DNA of 64,000 nt from Bursaphelenchus xylophilus (lineage: Eukaryota; Nematoda; Chromadorea; Rhabditida; Aphelenchoididae), in assembly GCA_904066235.2 (NCBI GenBank), contig CAJFCV020000003.1, forward strand, positions 3,658,001 to 3,722,000, written 5' to 3'. Below, in pieces: positions 53,332 through 64,000 of this stretch. Every line of letters begins with the position of its first letter. Position 1 is the first letter of the stretch. The notes under the pieces are model-generated. The model ran no database searches. It saw only the letters and a list, made by a program, of their open reading frames with translations, and was not told where the DNA came from. The position numbers were made by a program, and so were the translations under genes.

Positions 53332-53748
53332 TACCAGATGTGCGACGCTCAGATTTTCTTTAAATTTTGTGCACACTTCAAAAATAGGGCAATTATCAAT
53401 TCCTGAAAGTTTTAGCTTGCGCTTTCCTGCGGCCGCCGAGATATTCCACGATCTTTTCGGCCGAGAGAGTACGCAAAACGCCGAGAGCGGTCACAGAAAA
53501 AACACATTTTTTGGCCATATCTTTGCCAACTTCATACGGAAAATTTTTTTGTGGAAACATCACCCTCTACAGTAGAATAGGTATGAAAATTGTAGTGTTA
53601 AAATTCGAAAAAATGACGGATTTTTGCCAACTTTCGACCTAAAACCTCGGGCGTCTCTACAAAGCGCAAGCTAAGAGTCTCGCATATGCCTTAGGAAAAG
53701 TTATTCAAAATTTGTGCCAAGTTTCATCAAAATCTGAGCATCGCTCTT
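53332..53748 (-). repeat. Dispersed repeat, right copy of inverted pair
   Basis: Read on the minus strand, this segment carries the same ordered blocks as 52313-52632 (GATGCTCAGATTTTGATGAA, AGCTTGCGCTTT, ATTCTACTGTAGAGGGTGAT, GACCGCTCTCGGC) and continues about 100 bp further, ending with a second GCGCAAGCTAAAA and CTGAGCGTCGCAC. Confidence 0.7.
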
Positions 53749-56700
53749 GGGGTTCCTCTGTGAGCCGAGAGTGATCAATCAAAGATTTATCATTCAAAAA
53801 AAGTCTATTGATCTTTTGGTCGGCTGAAAACCCAGCAATGTTGGGAAGTGTGAGCTGGTTACCTCGGACATGTCTTGGAAAATAATTTTTAAATTTGAAT
53901 CGACTTTCAAAGACGGCCTCTGGCGTCAAAAACACTAACCGCGTCAAATACTCTCATTAATTTTTGCTTTTGAAGCCTCATTCTGAGGAAGCGAAAGACT
54001 TCATAACTTTCGCCATTTCTATCAATTCATTAAGACTATAAAAATTTCGATGGTCTTCAATATCAACTTCCGTCCCTACAAAAATTGTTTTTTCCCTATA
54101 AATCTCCATTTTCCTCTCTTTAAAAGTTCAAAAAATAAAAAAACAATCAGAATTTCCTCATTCTTCCCATGAATATAAGTAATTTGTTTTTTTCAATCTA
54201 TTATACTTCACATCTGTAAGTATAATCCCTACAATGAAGAAGAGGGCAATTAGTTCAGATTGAATAAAAATTTGATGTTTGAATCTCCGTGACTGTTTGG
54301 ATTCTTGATTCATCTTTATAATAACATTGGAATATTTTTGATCATCGGTCTGCTCTCCTACGTGCAGAGTGACAAAATTTCGACATGAAAATGTGGTTGA
54401 AATTATCTTTATAAATTTTTAGTTCAGTTTTTATAGCGGAAAATAAGAAACTTCACTTAAGATGTACAAAGGTTTAAGTACAATAGAAGCAGTGGTCTTT
54501 GTAGCATACTAAGTCGATGGTTTTACATCTTTTTGGGATTCTTTGACAACATTTTTCAGCATTATCTTTATATGCATCATTGTTACTGGCTTTGTAAATA
54601 ACGATTGCTTTTTGTATTCATTATGAATTTGCTTTGCATTAATTATGCCCTTACTTTTGTTTGTCAGAGTCTGCGAAGAGAACAGACTACATTTTGCTTA
54701 TTTTGCTTTCGGTAAAGTCCAGCTGAGGCTTGTAACGAATAAATCTTTGGTCAGCGTTCGAGAGGGAGCGTGCAGCATGTCTAGGGCTAAAATTTATGCT
54801 GTAATGTTGAGTATCAAGGGCCATAGCATTAATAAACTTTTTTCTACGCCTCCCTTTGTCAATTTCCATTGTCTCTAGCATGTAAAAATAGAGTTGAATC
54901 TCTCGAAAGCCACTGAGATAATACCAAAATGTTTGAAACTTCCGTCCAAGATTGTACGCGGCCGAAATATTCAAGAAAACAGAAATTTAATGCAAAATAC
55001 GGCGTTAAAAACACTATGCTTTTGGATTATCAGCACCACAAACTGCTGACTACATCCCCCTGCACACCACATCCCTTTACCGACCTTTAATTGAAACTCC
55101 CCGACGGTCATTTGTTTCAAAACTTCCGTAATCGATCCTCCCTCCTCCCTCTTGCAAGATTTACCTGCGATTTCGACAAATGGGTTAATCCGACCGCATT
55201 GAATGATGTTATGCGTGCGTCAACATCAGATTTGGGTCCATCCGACGGACGGAGCGCCGGTTGTCCGGGCAACCGCACAGATAACATGATATAATGATGA
55301 TGGGAGTGAGGGTGTTGTTCCTATGCGTAAAAAAACGGCCTCAGACGATTTGGCATTAGTGTGAAGACGGGACCTTTGGAGGGGGTGGTCGGAGTTGGGA
55401 GCGTTTGGATTGGACTCAAACTTGTTGACCTTTTCAGCATGATTGATCGGTGAGTGATTGAAAGTGGGGTCCGAAAAGTTTGCTAATGACATTAGGGTTA
55501 TTATTTTGTTTTGTTCGTCATAATTTTAACTACATTGTAAAAATCTTAAAGGTCTTTGCTTCGAGTTTTTAATTGTCGTATAAAATGTCTCCACTTGAGA
55601 CAAAAGAGGAGCCAAATGACTCGTAGTTGTTTACCTCGAAATTTGAGAGACTTCTGGCCATTTGACTACTTCCTTTTTCGTAATAGCAAAGAAAATACGA
55701 GATTTTTGGAGAACAGAGATCTCTGGACACACTTGCTCGTATAAAGTGTCCAAAATGAAACCTTGTGTCGGGTCCTCCATTTCGTAGGAGAGTTTCTAGT
55801 GTGATAACTTACTTTAAGGTTATCTTGGAGTGTCGAATTTTTCTGAGTAGTCAAAATTGACAATTTTAGGACCACACTATAGAATTACATTGTTTTACAA
55901 AATCCCCTAAAACCACCCTCTCTATCTACGTGATGTTCGGTTTTCTTACGTCTAATTACTGAGTAGACCAAGTTTTTAGCCCAAACGCACTTTTTTCGCC
56001 GGGTAAACAGTAGTGTAAAATTATCCGGGAATAGTACTGTTAATCTTCTTTTCTTCGGATTTCAAAGCCTTGAGAAACGAATTGGGATCAAATTTTATTT
56101 GCAATTGGGGGGAAATAACTGGCCGGAGGGAGAGAGAATTGGTCGTTCAAAATATTGGTTAGAAGTTTCTTGGAATTTCGTTCTTAAAATAATTTTTTTC
56201 ATTTTGAAAAAAGTCACGTTTTATAGGAAATTTGGAAGTTTTGCCTCTTTTATGTAATTTTTTTGCAGTAAAATCTCATCATTAAACTTTTTACTAGTAC
56301 AATTTCTGACATTATCGACGTTTGAAACAGAATGCCAATCTCAGCAGGAAATTAAAAGCACGTATATTTTGAATCTATGGTCTCTAGAGAGTATTTTACT
56401 ATCTTTCTAACTACATTTTTAACCCCTGAAACAGAATGCCAAATTTGGCGGGAACCCGAAAATTCAAAATTTTCCTCAAGTTTCTCACGTTTTCCGAACG
56501 GCCTATGCCCCAGTCGGTTATTTCTCTCCAAATACTCTTCAATTCACCCTGCAATTGAGCTCATTATAATGAAATTTGGGCCGAAATGTCAGTTGGCTCG
56601 AGCCCTCCTTCTTCCGGGCTTTTCGGAACGGTGGGAGTGTATCTTCGTCGTGTTTGGATCGTGTTTGTTATATCAAAACGAAAAAACAAGCAGGAGGGGA

Positions 56701-58887
56701 AAAAGAGGGCCGCCTCGGGGCATTTGCCAACCGATTTTTTCGCAAACTTTTTTGATATTTGATAAGGCTCAAATGATCTTTTTTGCATGGCGTGGTAGAG
56801 GGTAATTGGACGTGAAATTTGAATGTTTGAGAGCCTCAGGGCATTACGTATTTGGCTGAAAAGTCGGTTTGCAATTTTGATGGTGATGCAATGAATTTTG
56901 GAGGGAATAATCAAAAACTTTCGTCAACTTTCGCAAATTTGCACTACGGATGAAAAAATTTGAAAACTGATGAAAGCTTTTTCTATTTTCGATAAAATGT
57001 GAAATTATTTATATATGGTGTTACTGGCATAATGATAAACAAGATTGTGTCTCCGTATTTTACTATAATCTCCCATATCTGACATGCTTTCGATACAATT
57101 GTCATCATTTCCTTGTTTTTCGACAAAAAAAATTATTTCAAAGACTCACGTAGTCTAGAATGATATTGTTTGAAGTCACATGCCATGTGCGTCAGATTTG
57201 ACTCATTAACAAGTGTCTTTCTGGTCCTTTCCAACCCGGAAAACAAGTAACTTGCACTCTAATCCAAGGATTTTTCCTCTCCGAATGTCTTGGGTAATTT
57301 TTCTTAGAACAGTTTCTTTGGAGTACAAAGATTATCGTCAAGCTCTTAACTGTAGTAACCAGTTCTTAAAACCCCTAGTACAGTTGGATTTTAAGAGCCG
57401 TAAGAGGAAGTTTAAGAGGGTTACAAAAAAGGGATAAAATTTTGAAACCATTAAAAGGAGATTTGGCCGCACCCAAAACAAGATACAAGATAAGGGCCTC
57501 GTAATCCGATCCATTGTTATCCTACATTAGTTGTATTAGAGGAAAAATTTTTACTTTCAAAGAACAGCGAGTGCCCAGACGATCATTTGTTTTATGGGTT
57601 CCATTATGCATGTCGGTTTTGAATGGAACGTGATTGTTCCTTGATCTTCGAGAAGTTTGATTGGTGAGGTTGTTACCTTTTATACGGAAGATTTGTCTTC
57701 TGCTTCTGCCTGTCTACAAGCTTGTTGTTGGAAATTTCAATCTCTGAAAAAAGAAATTATCTGACGTGAAATGCTTTTTTCATTTGTAATAGGTCAAGTA
57801 TTATATCTTTACACCAAAGTAAGACGCTTATATTTCACTTTTATTCAACTTGTACAAATATATGTGACGCCTACAAATTTCCCAAAACTTTAGTCTACGA
57901 TTGACTCTTGGCACCTCTGAGATTGTTCGTTACAGAAATATCTACAAGGTTATTCTAAAAAAATTGACATTTTCTTTATTCGATTTCTCTTGGCTTTGAA
58001 CGTTTGTCGGAAAAAGGTACCCATGGCACGAAACTACTACTTTATGTGTACACATTGAAAGCAAAAATTGTTCACTAGCTGCAAAAGTTGCCCACGTATG
58101 GTTGCTTGAAGTTGCTGGGTCAGCTGTGTTTTGGAAAAGTCTTTTATTATTTCAATTTTTGCCAGAATCAACCACTTTCGCTCGAAATGTTTTGACGGAA
58201 CTTTCACTACAATACTTTTTACTTTATCATGGATATTCACATCCATGTGCAATTGACACTTCCCTCTCTTCGCTCGAACCTGTGGATTATTTTGTTGATA
58301 TTTTTCAATTTTTCTGATGATAACAAATTATGCATTTACTATTATATTTATTTATGTACTCAACTAATGTTTTCGTACCAAGAGTTCAAGCTAATCTTGG
58401 ACTAAGGTCTATTTCCATCGGACTGACGTTATCTAGGGAGCAATAACCGTTTTGGCCACAAATCCCTCCTCCCTCTGTCCTCCCTCCCCGCCCCAGCTTC
58501 CGGATTTGCCCTGCGGGCATGTTTAAACATTTTTGTCCACCCGCAAATCCCCTCTTTTGTAATATCCTATCTAATTTCTTTGTTCCATATCCGATTTCAG
58601 CATTTTTATTGAACATTTTTTTCGAACTTTCAATTTCCCGCCATTTTTGGCATTCTGTTCTTGCGCCTCGAAATTTGCCGGAAGCCGGTCGAAATACGAT
58701 ATGCATGTTGTTTACACCGTGATTTTATTTTCGCACCGAGACTGCAAAATCCACAAGATTTTCAGGCGAATAATCCAGGAAATGAAGGGATTATCGTTCG
58801 GGTGATCCGTTTTTTGTTTTGTCTGCTGGAAGATATCTGTCCTCGCGGAACGGCCAATTTTGGGACTAAAGTGTGACTAGCAGCACG

Positions 58888-58957
58888 GTAAGTCATTATT
58901 TATTGATATTATTTTACTTCAAAAAATTTAAATCCAAGTAAAAACCCAAAATTTTAG
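58888..58957 (+). other. Probable 5' UTR intron of the PPEF gene
   Basis: CACG|GTAAGT at 58887/58888 and AAATTTTAG ending at 58957 form a 70 bp intron, leaving CCCTACC before the start codon. The same acceptor could instead receive a spliced leader; the upstream donor favours cis splicing. Confidence 0.5.
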
Positions 58958-58964
58958 CCCTACC

Positions 58965-61900
58965 ATGGGTTGTGGTCAGAGCGCGGCCCAAAAGTCGGGC
59001 CGCTCGCTGGACATTGGGCCAAAGAAGAAGCCGGTCAACTCGCATCGTGTGGCGTCCAAGCCCAACTCTCCGGCCGATTCGCAGATGGGTAAGTCCTCGT
59101 CGTTGTCGACCTTCGCTTCGGCCGACGACGGGAATGGCTCGGTGTTGGGCCGGGCCTCGGCCCGTTCGCAGGGCCTTCGCTTGGACTCGCTAACCGTCGA
59201 CAACGACGCTAACAAAGCTAATGGGAGTGCGGAGAAGAATGATACGGGTTCCACTAACTCTGCGCGCTCGTCGGTCTCGATCCGGACCTTGCTTTGCGAG
59301 GACCACAGCGATATTGAGGACCAAGTGGAGAGGGAGAAGCCGAAAGCTCAGCGAAGTCGGTCGGTATCGCCTTCGAAGCTCAGTCGATTTGATATGATCC
59401 GAAGAAAGAAGCCCCCCACTCCACCGTCGGCTCGATTTTCGTCCACGTTGATGATGAATCGAAGCCAGAAACGGCCGAAAAGCCCACAAATGTGTAAGGA
59501 GCGCACTGTGCGACACTCGGTCAACTACAGCACACTGGATTTTGGGCCTTGGTTCATGGATTTCCTGGTGTTTTCCGTCGACGCTCTCGTTTTGTTGATG
59601 AATGTTATCGATGATTTTTATTTGATTCTTAGTTCCGCATTTTTTCGGGAGTGGGATTTTTTGAGTTTTCACACAACTTTTTGCACTAGTCTATTAAAAT
59701 TTCGTATTTACAGCAATCAAATCGGCGATTTTGATCCAAAAATGGTATCGACGATGTTTGGCGCGACTTGAAGCTCGTCGTCGAGCGACTTGGAATATCT
59801 TCACGGCCTTGGAATATGCTGGAGAGCAAGACCAATTAAAGGTAAATTTTTTTGGATCTTTCTTGATTTTTGATGAGTAAGACGAGATAGAATACTATTG
59901 TAAATCAAGTTGTTCTCAACTCTTCGATGTTAGTACAGTGGGGGCCCTGATCCAATGGCAAAAAACGTACTATTTTGCATCCGGGAAGTATCAAAAATGT
60001 GGAAAAATGCTTCCCTCTCCAAGTGAAAAAACACCGAATTCAAAAGCCGCTCTTTTTGTGTGGGAGAGGGCGCGCCCTTCAAAACGAAGTTTTTTTCACT
60101 TGGAGAGGGAAGCATTTTGCCACATTTTTGGATCTTCCCGGATGCAAAATAGTACGTTTTTTGCTACTGGATCATGCCCGTCACTGTATAGCGGTGAGTT
60201 TGGGAAATCTCTCAAGCTCTATCCCAACCAACCAAAATTAAATTTTTAGTGCTTGAAAACAAAAAGAAAAAAAGTCCAACACGTATTTTACCCTACGATT
60301 TTCAGCTCTACAATTTCTTCAGCGACATTATCACAGCGATGGTAACCAAGGACGGTGAAGAAATTGGAGCCAGCCGGCTACATCAAGGTTTGTATTATAA
60401 CCTTGTTTTCCGTTGGCTGTGCCCTTGTTTACACTACTTTTTTTAAATTTTGCAAAGTTTTTGCCATAAATTTGCACATCAAAAAAAATACGCAAATTTT
60501 TTTTTATAAAATTTGCATATTGATGTACATAATTTTGGTTACTGTGCCTTTATTTTGACTTGATGTTCTCCCCATTTACTAATTACGCTAAGAATTCTCC
60601 GACTATAACTTTCTGGCTTGGGTGAAGGTGCAAAACGGACCGGAGTAGCATGATTAGTAAGCGTATTTTAGCCCTGGCTCAATATTCTTCACCTCCAGAT
60701 GAAGAAGAGAAGGATCGCAAGCTGTGGGAAGCCACGAATCCCGAAAACTTCAAAGTGGATCGTTCCTACAAAGGCCCGTTCTTGTCGCTGCCCCTGAAAA
60801 AGGCTCATGTGGTGATGTTGATCGAGCATTTCAAAAGTAACAAGGTAAGAGAGGCCTTGAAATGGGCATTAAGCGTACAGTGGGGGACCTTATCCAGTGG
60901 CAAAAAATGTACCATTTTGCATCCGGTAAGTATCAAAAATGTGGCAAAATGCCTCCCTCTCCAACTAAAAAGCGAGTCATTTCCTTCACAAAAAGAGCAG
61001 GCGCGCTTTTGAAGTCGGAGATTTTTTTTCTTGAAGAGGGAAGCATTTTGCCACATTTTTGATACTTCCCGGATGCAAAATGGCACGTTTTTTGCCACTG
61101 GATCAGGTCCCCCACTGTAACAGGGACTATTTTTAATTAACACACCGTTTCATTAGATATCGTATTTCGAAACTCCATCTAATAACATCTTTTTTTCAGA
61201 TCCTCCATCCCAGATTTCTTTTGCTGATTCTGCATGAGGCCCGGAAATTACTGCGAACAATGTCTACTGTAACATACGTCTCTACCTCTCTTTCCAATCA
61301 GGTCACAATCTGCGGAGATCTGCATGGGAAATTCGATGATCTCTGCATTATATTGTACAAGGTAAAGGAGCTGTTAGCAACCCCATATTTTACATCGATT
61401 CCCATAAATTTTATGCCTAACATTTTTTCTGAAGTAGTTTACATCAAAAACAGCAATTCTCCGATTTTCATGTTTTCGTGGCGGGAACCAAAAATTGTTC
61501 CTTTTTTGTAAAATTTCGAATTTTCAGAATGGTTTCCCTTCCGCGGACAATCCCTACGTCTTCAACGGCGACTTTGTGGATCGAGGAGGGCAATCCATCG
61601 AAGTTTTGGTAGTTTTGTTAGCCTTAGTCCTACTAAATCCTTCGGCCGTCATTTTGAACCGAGGAAACCATGAAGATCACATTATGAATCTCCGATACGG
61701 GTTTACCAAGGAGCTCATGACCAAATACAAGGTAAGTACGCGCCATTTCAGACCGACATCATTGGTTTGAAAAGTCAGAATTAAGATTTTTCAAAATTAT
61801 AGGTCATATTTTATTGAATATTTCTGCAGAACGCAATCTAACATTTCCGGCAACGTTCCATAATTGGTTGAAATATATTTTCAGGACTCTGCCTCAGCGA

Positions 61901-63782
61901 TAGTCCGTCTACTCGAGGATGTGTACAGTTGGATGCCGATTTGTACCGTCATCGACAACCAGATCTTTGTTGCTCATGGTGGAATCAGCGACAAGACGGA
62001 TCTAGAGTCCCTAAAGGCTGTAAATAGAAGCAGGGTAAGGGCTGATTTCCTATCCGAACTTTTTTCGGCAATTTCGACTTAAAAAATTCAAAACTCAAGT
62101 TTTCGCGTCGGCACCCAAATTGAAAAAATACGCGCGGCATTCCGTATTTTAAAATTTCAGTACCTCTCCGTACTCCGCCCACCAATCACAGAGTCAAAAG
62201 AAACGGGTAAGAAGACAGTAAATGTGGACGAATGGCGGCAAATGCTGGACGTTTTATGGTCCGATCCAAAACAACAAAATGGATGTAGCCCAAATGTGTT
62301 CCGAGGCGGTGGTACCTACTTTGGGCCAGACATTACTAAGAAATTCCTGGAGAAGTGAGTTATGTTACTATATGCTACTATCAGACATATAAAAAGTAAA
62401 AACTCCAGTTTTGTAATTTACCAAAAACTTTCGGCTGTAAGCAAGATTTGCACTATCGACGAAAGTTTTTGGATAAATCTTCCTACGCGTCTACAGCAAT
62501 ATTCCTGACCTTCCAACTTTCAGAAACGGGTTCAAAATGATTGTTCGCTCGCATGAATGTAAATACGAGGGCTACGAGTTCACACATTCCGGTCAGTGTC
62601 TAACAATTTTCTCGGCTTCCAACTATTACGAGTCCGGCTCGAATCGCGGTGCTTACGTCAAATTCATCGGCGAAGAGAAGACCCCGCATTTCGTGCAATA
62701 CATGGCGAGCAAGGTGCATAAGAAAACGACAGTCCGACAACGACTCAGCATTGTGGAACAGAGTGCAATTCGCGATTTGAGGGAAAAATTGGGGGCTTTC
62801 AATTCGGAGCTGCAACGGGAGTTCAACAAAATCGATAATGCTGGAATTGGTAAGTCATATACTGATCTGATGACTAATTACATCCAAAAATAAGCCTTAT
62901 TATCCTATATCTTAACCCGTAGGCCACTAAAATCTGGTCTAAAAAATTATTCAATCTATTTTTAGGTACGATATCGGTCAACTCCTGGTGTGATATTGTC
63001 GAGCGAGTTACTGGCCTAAATGTCCCATGGCACGCTCTGGCACGGCGATTAGTCCCTATGACACAAGACGGACGGTTCGTTCATTACAAGAAAAAGATCA
63101 GCGTGCAATTGGGTGATCCGACGACTCCTGGAGTCTACAGTATGAAACAGCCTAACTTCCAACCACAGGTAAGGAAATATGGTCTAACTCAGAGTCAAAA
63201 TATAGTAGAACTTGCTATCAAACTTGAGTAAAACTTGCTGGGTATGACTTCAGATCAGGAAAAAATTGTTTCGGGTTCTATAACAATAGTATATTGTTAT
63301 AGAAAAGTGTTCAAACTCGAAAAAAAAATTTTTTGACCCCTGACAATCTTTTTCATTTGAAAACTGCCTTCGGAGACCTTGTAGATCCTTTATTCAGAAA
63401 GTTCATAATATTTCAGGCTGTTCTAAGCTCAATATTCCAAAAATTTCCATTAAACTCCTCCAAAAATTATGAACAGACAGTAACTTTTCTCACATTTTAC
63501 CGCCTAACCCCCCAATTTCAGGACAACGGAGTTGCCGAGACTCTCTATCGCCACAAAACGACCCTAGAGACCCTGTTTCGCTTCATGGACAAAGACAATT
63601 CTGGCCAAGTCTCAATGCACGAATTCATTGAGGCCTGCTCGGTCCTGGGCCAGTTCACAAAATCAAACATGAGTCGCGAATATGTGGAGCAAATCGCGGA
63701 GAGCATCGACTTCAACAAGGACGGCTTCATTGATCTGAACGAATTTTTGGAGGCCTTCCGATTAGTCGACCAAGGGGCATAA
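58965..63782 (+). CDS. pef-1: Ca2+-regulated Ser/Thr phosphatase with EF hands (PPEF/RdgC type), 803 aa
   Basis: PPEF phosphatases act on phosphoproteins such as GPCRs in sensory cells under calcium and calmodulin control. Eleven exons keep phase: 58965-59493, 59714-59841, 60306-60387, 60672-60844, 61200-61361, 61528-61731, 61885-62034, 62161-62354, 62524-62849, 62966-63168 and 63522-63782. MGCGQSA at the start fits N-myristoylation of Gly2 and palmitoylation of Cys3. A long Ser-rich region follows. An IQ motif ([20 protein letters not shown]) lies near residues 181-200. The catalytic core has GDLHG (343-347), GDFVDRG (372-378), GNHE (404-407), HGG (457-459) and RSHE (549-552). The C-terminus has a degenerate EF loop ([14 protein letters not shown]) and two canonical loops at 740-751 and 780-791. 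All metal ligands appear present. A donor at 58888 and acceptor ending 58957 suggest a 5' UTR intron. The symbol is by family; orthology is inferred. Confidence 0.95.
59936..60186. mobile_element. CAGTGRCGG MITE family, copy 4 (intron of PPEF gene)
   Basis: This 251 bp element is flanked by TA, with CAGTGGGGGCCCTGATCCAA at the left and the complementary CATGCCCGTCACTG at the right. The internal GGGAAGTATCAAAAATGTGG palindrome is conserved. It lies in intron 2. Confidence 0.88.
60878..61117. mobile_element. CAGTGRCGG MITE family, copy 5 (intron of PPEF gene)
   Basis: This 240 bp element is flanked by TA, with ends CAGTGGGGGACCTTATCCAG and CAGGTCCCCCACTG. Its GGGGGACC terminus is closer to copy 4 than to copies 1-3. 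It lies in intron 4, 34 bp past the donor site. Confidence 0.88.
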
Positions 63783-64000
63783 ACCACCAAAAAAATACTA
63801 TTTATACTACCCGGTAGCTCTTTCCGTTCGCTGAGAATGTCTTGGAAATTGTAAAATACGAAGAGTTTTCTTAAAACATAAATTTGAGCATTCAAAATTT
63901 CCGTATTTTAGCGCAATATTTTTGTAATTTTCAGCGATTTCTCAATAATACAGCGCAATATTCGTCTCTGAATAGAGTTTTATACAAAAAGCGGAGATTC

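Larger units (their letters stand above)
50497..58860. other. Long gene-free stretch with dispersed repeats
   Basis: No frame here has a recognisable domain, a signal peptide with splice continuity, or in-phase neighbours; the longest (56377-56805) is not supported. The stretch holds the inverted repeat pair at 52.3 and 53.3-53.7 kb. It also holds a short recurrent motif ACAGAATGCCAA-T-GGCGGGAA, found at 56330, 56429 and, inverted, at 58640-58665. Confidence 0.45.

Noticed and set aside
55260..55273. GTTGTCCGGGCAAC, similar to an RFX/DAF-19 X-box
   Set aside because: The half sites fit but the centre is CG rather than AT, and no gene start lies nearby.
56377..56805. 142-codon plus-strand open frame
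   Set aside because: It overlaps a dispersed motif (ACAGAATGCCAAATTTGGCGGG), lacks any domain and has no in-phase partner exons.

Overview
The window looks like nuclear DNA from a nematode, probably a chromadorean; I cannot resolve the species. Genes are split by mostly short introns with GT donors and TTTTCAG or TTTTAG acceptors. The gene families fit a worm: a tandem pair of EAAT glutamate transporters, a PPEF/RdgC-type phosphatase, an Mlx-like bHLH factor and an arrestin-domain protein. Intergenic DNA is AT-rich and full of small inverted-repeat DNA transposons. All gene models were built by hand from reading frame, splice sites and phase; every model called intact keeps phase through all junctions.

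Left part (0.7-28.5 kb), all on the minus strand: a small unrecognised secreted protein (668-1762); glutamate transporter copy 1 (2025-4152); a 10.5 kb gene-free stretch holding at least five inverted-repeat elements; glutamate transporter copy 2 (14706-18195) with a stray inverted gene fragment at 18745-18905; a long arrestin-domain gene (21261-26796) whose introns carry a GC-rich hAT-like MITE and a repeated ACTTGACCC motif; and an Mlx/MXL-2-like bHLH gene (27433-28548).

Centre (29.8-49.0 kb): an array of one secreted-protein family that I do not recognise. Six copies look intact (A at 29802-31284 on the minus strand; D, E, G, H and I on the plus strand). One copy (B) carries a single-base frameshift, and two are 3' remnants (about 37.2 and 42.2 kb). 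Each protein has a signal peptide, a conserved cysteine-containing body of about 280 residues, a Thr- or Pro/Ser-rich linker and a short Cys then Phe/Gly-rich tail. A and B are divergently transcribed from a 136 bp gap with back-to-back TATA boxes; G, H and I are a recent tandem triplication. Intron 3 of B holds a 3.7 kb foldback element with a Tc1-like transposon nested inside it, and H has a hAT-like MITE downstream whose empty site is preserved next to G. This array is the best candidate in the window for undescribed biology.

Right part (49-64 kb): a tRNA-Ser(UGA) gene at 50405-50486, an 8.4 kb stretch without a supportable gene but with dispersed repeats, and a complete 11-exon calcium-regulated phosphatase of the PPEF type (58965-63782), with two related MITEs in its introns. 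I see no CRISPR, rRNA, operon-style bacterial genes or viral genes.
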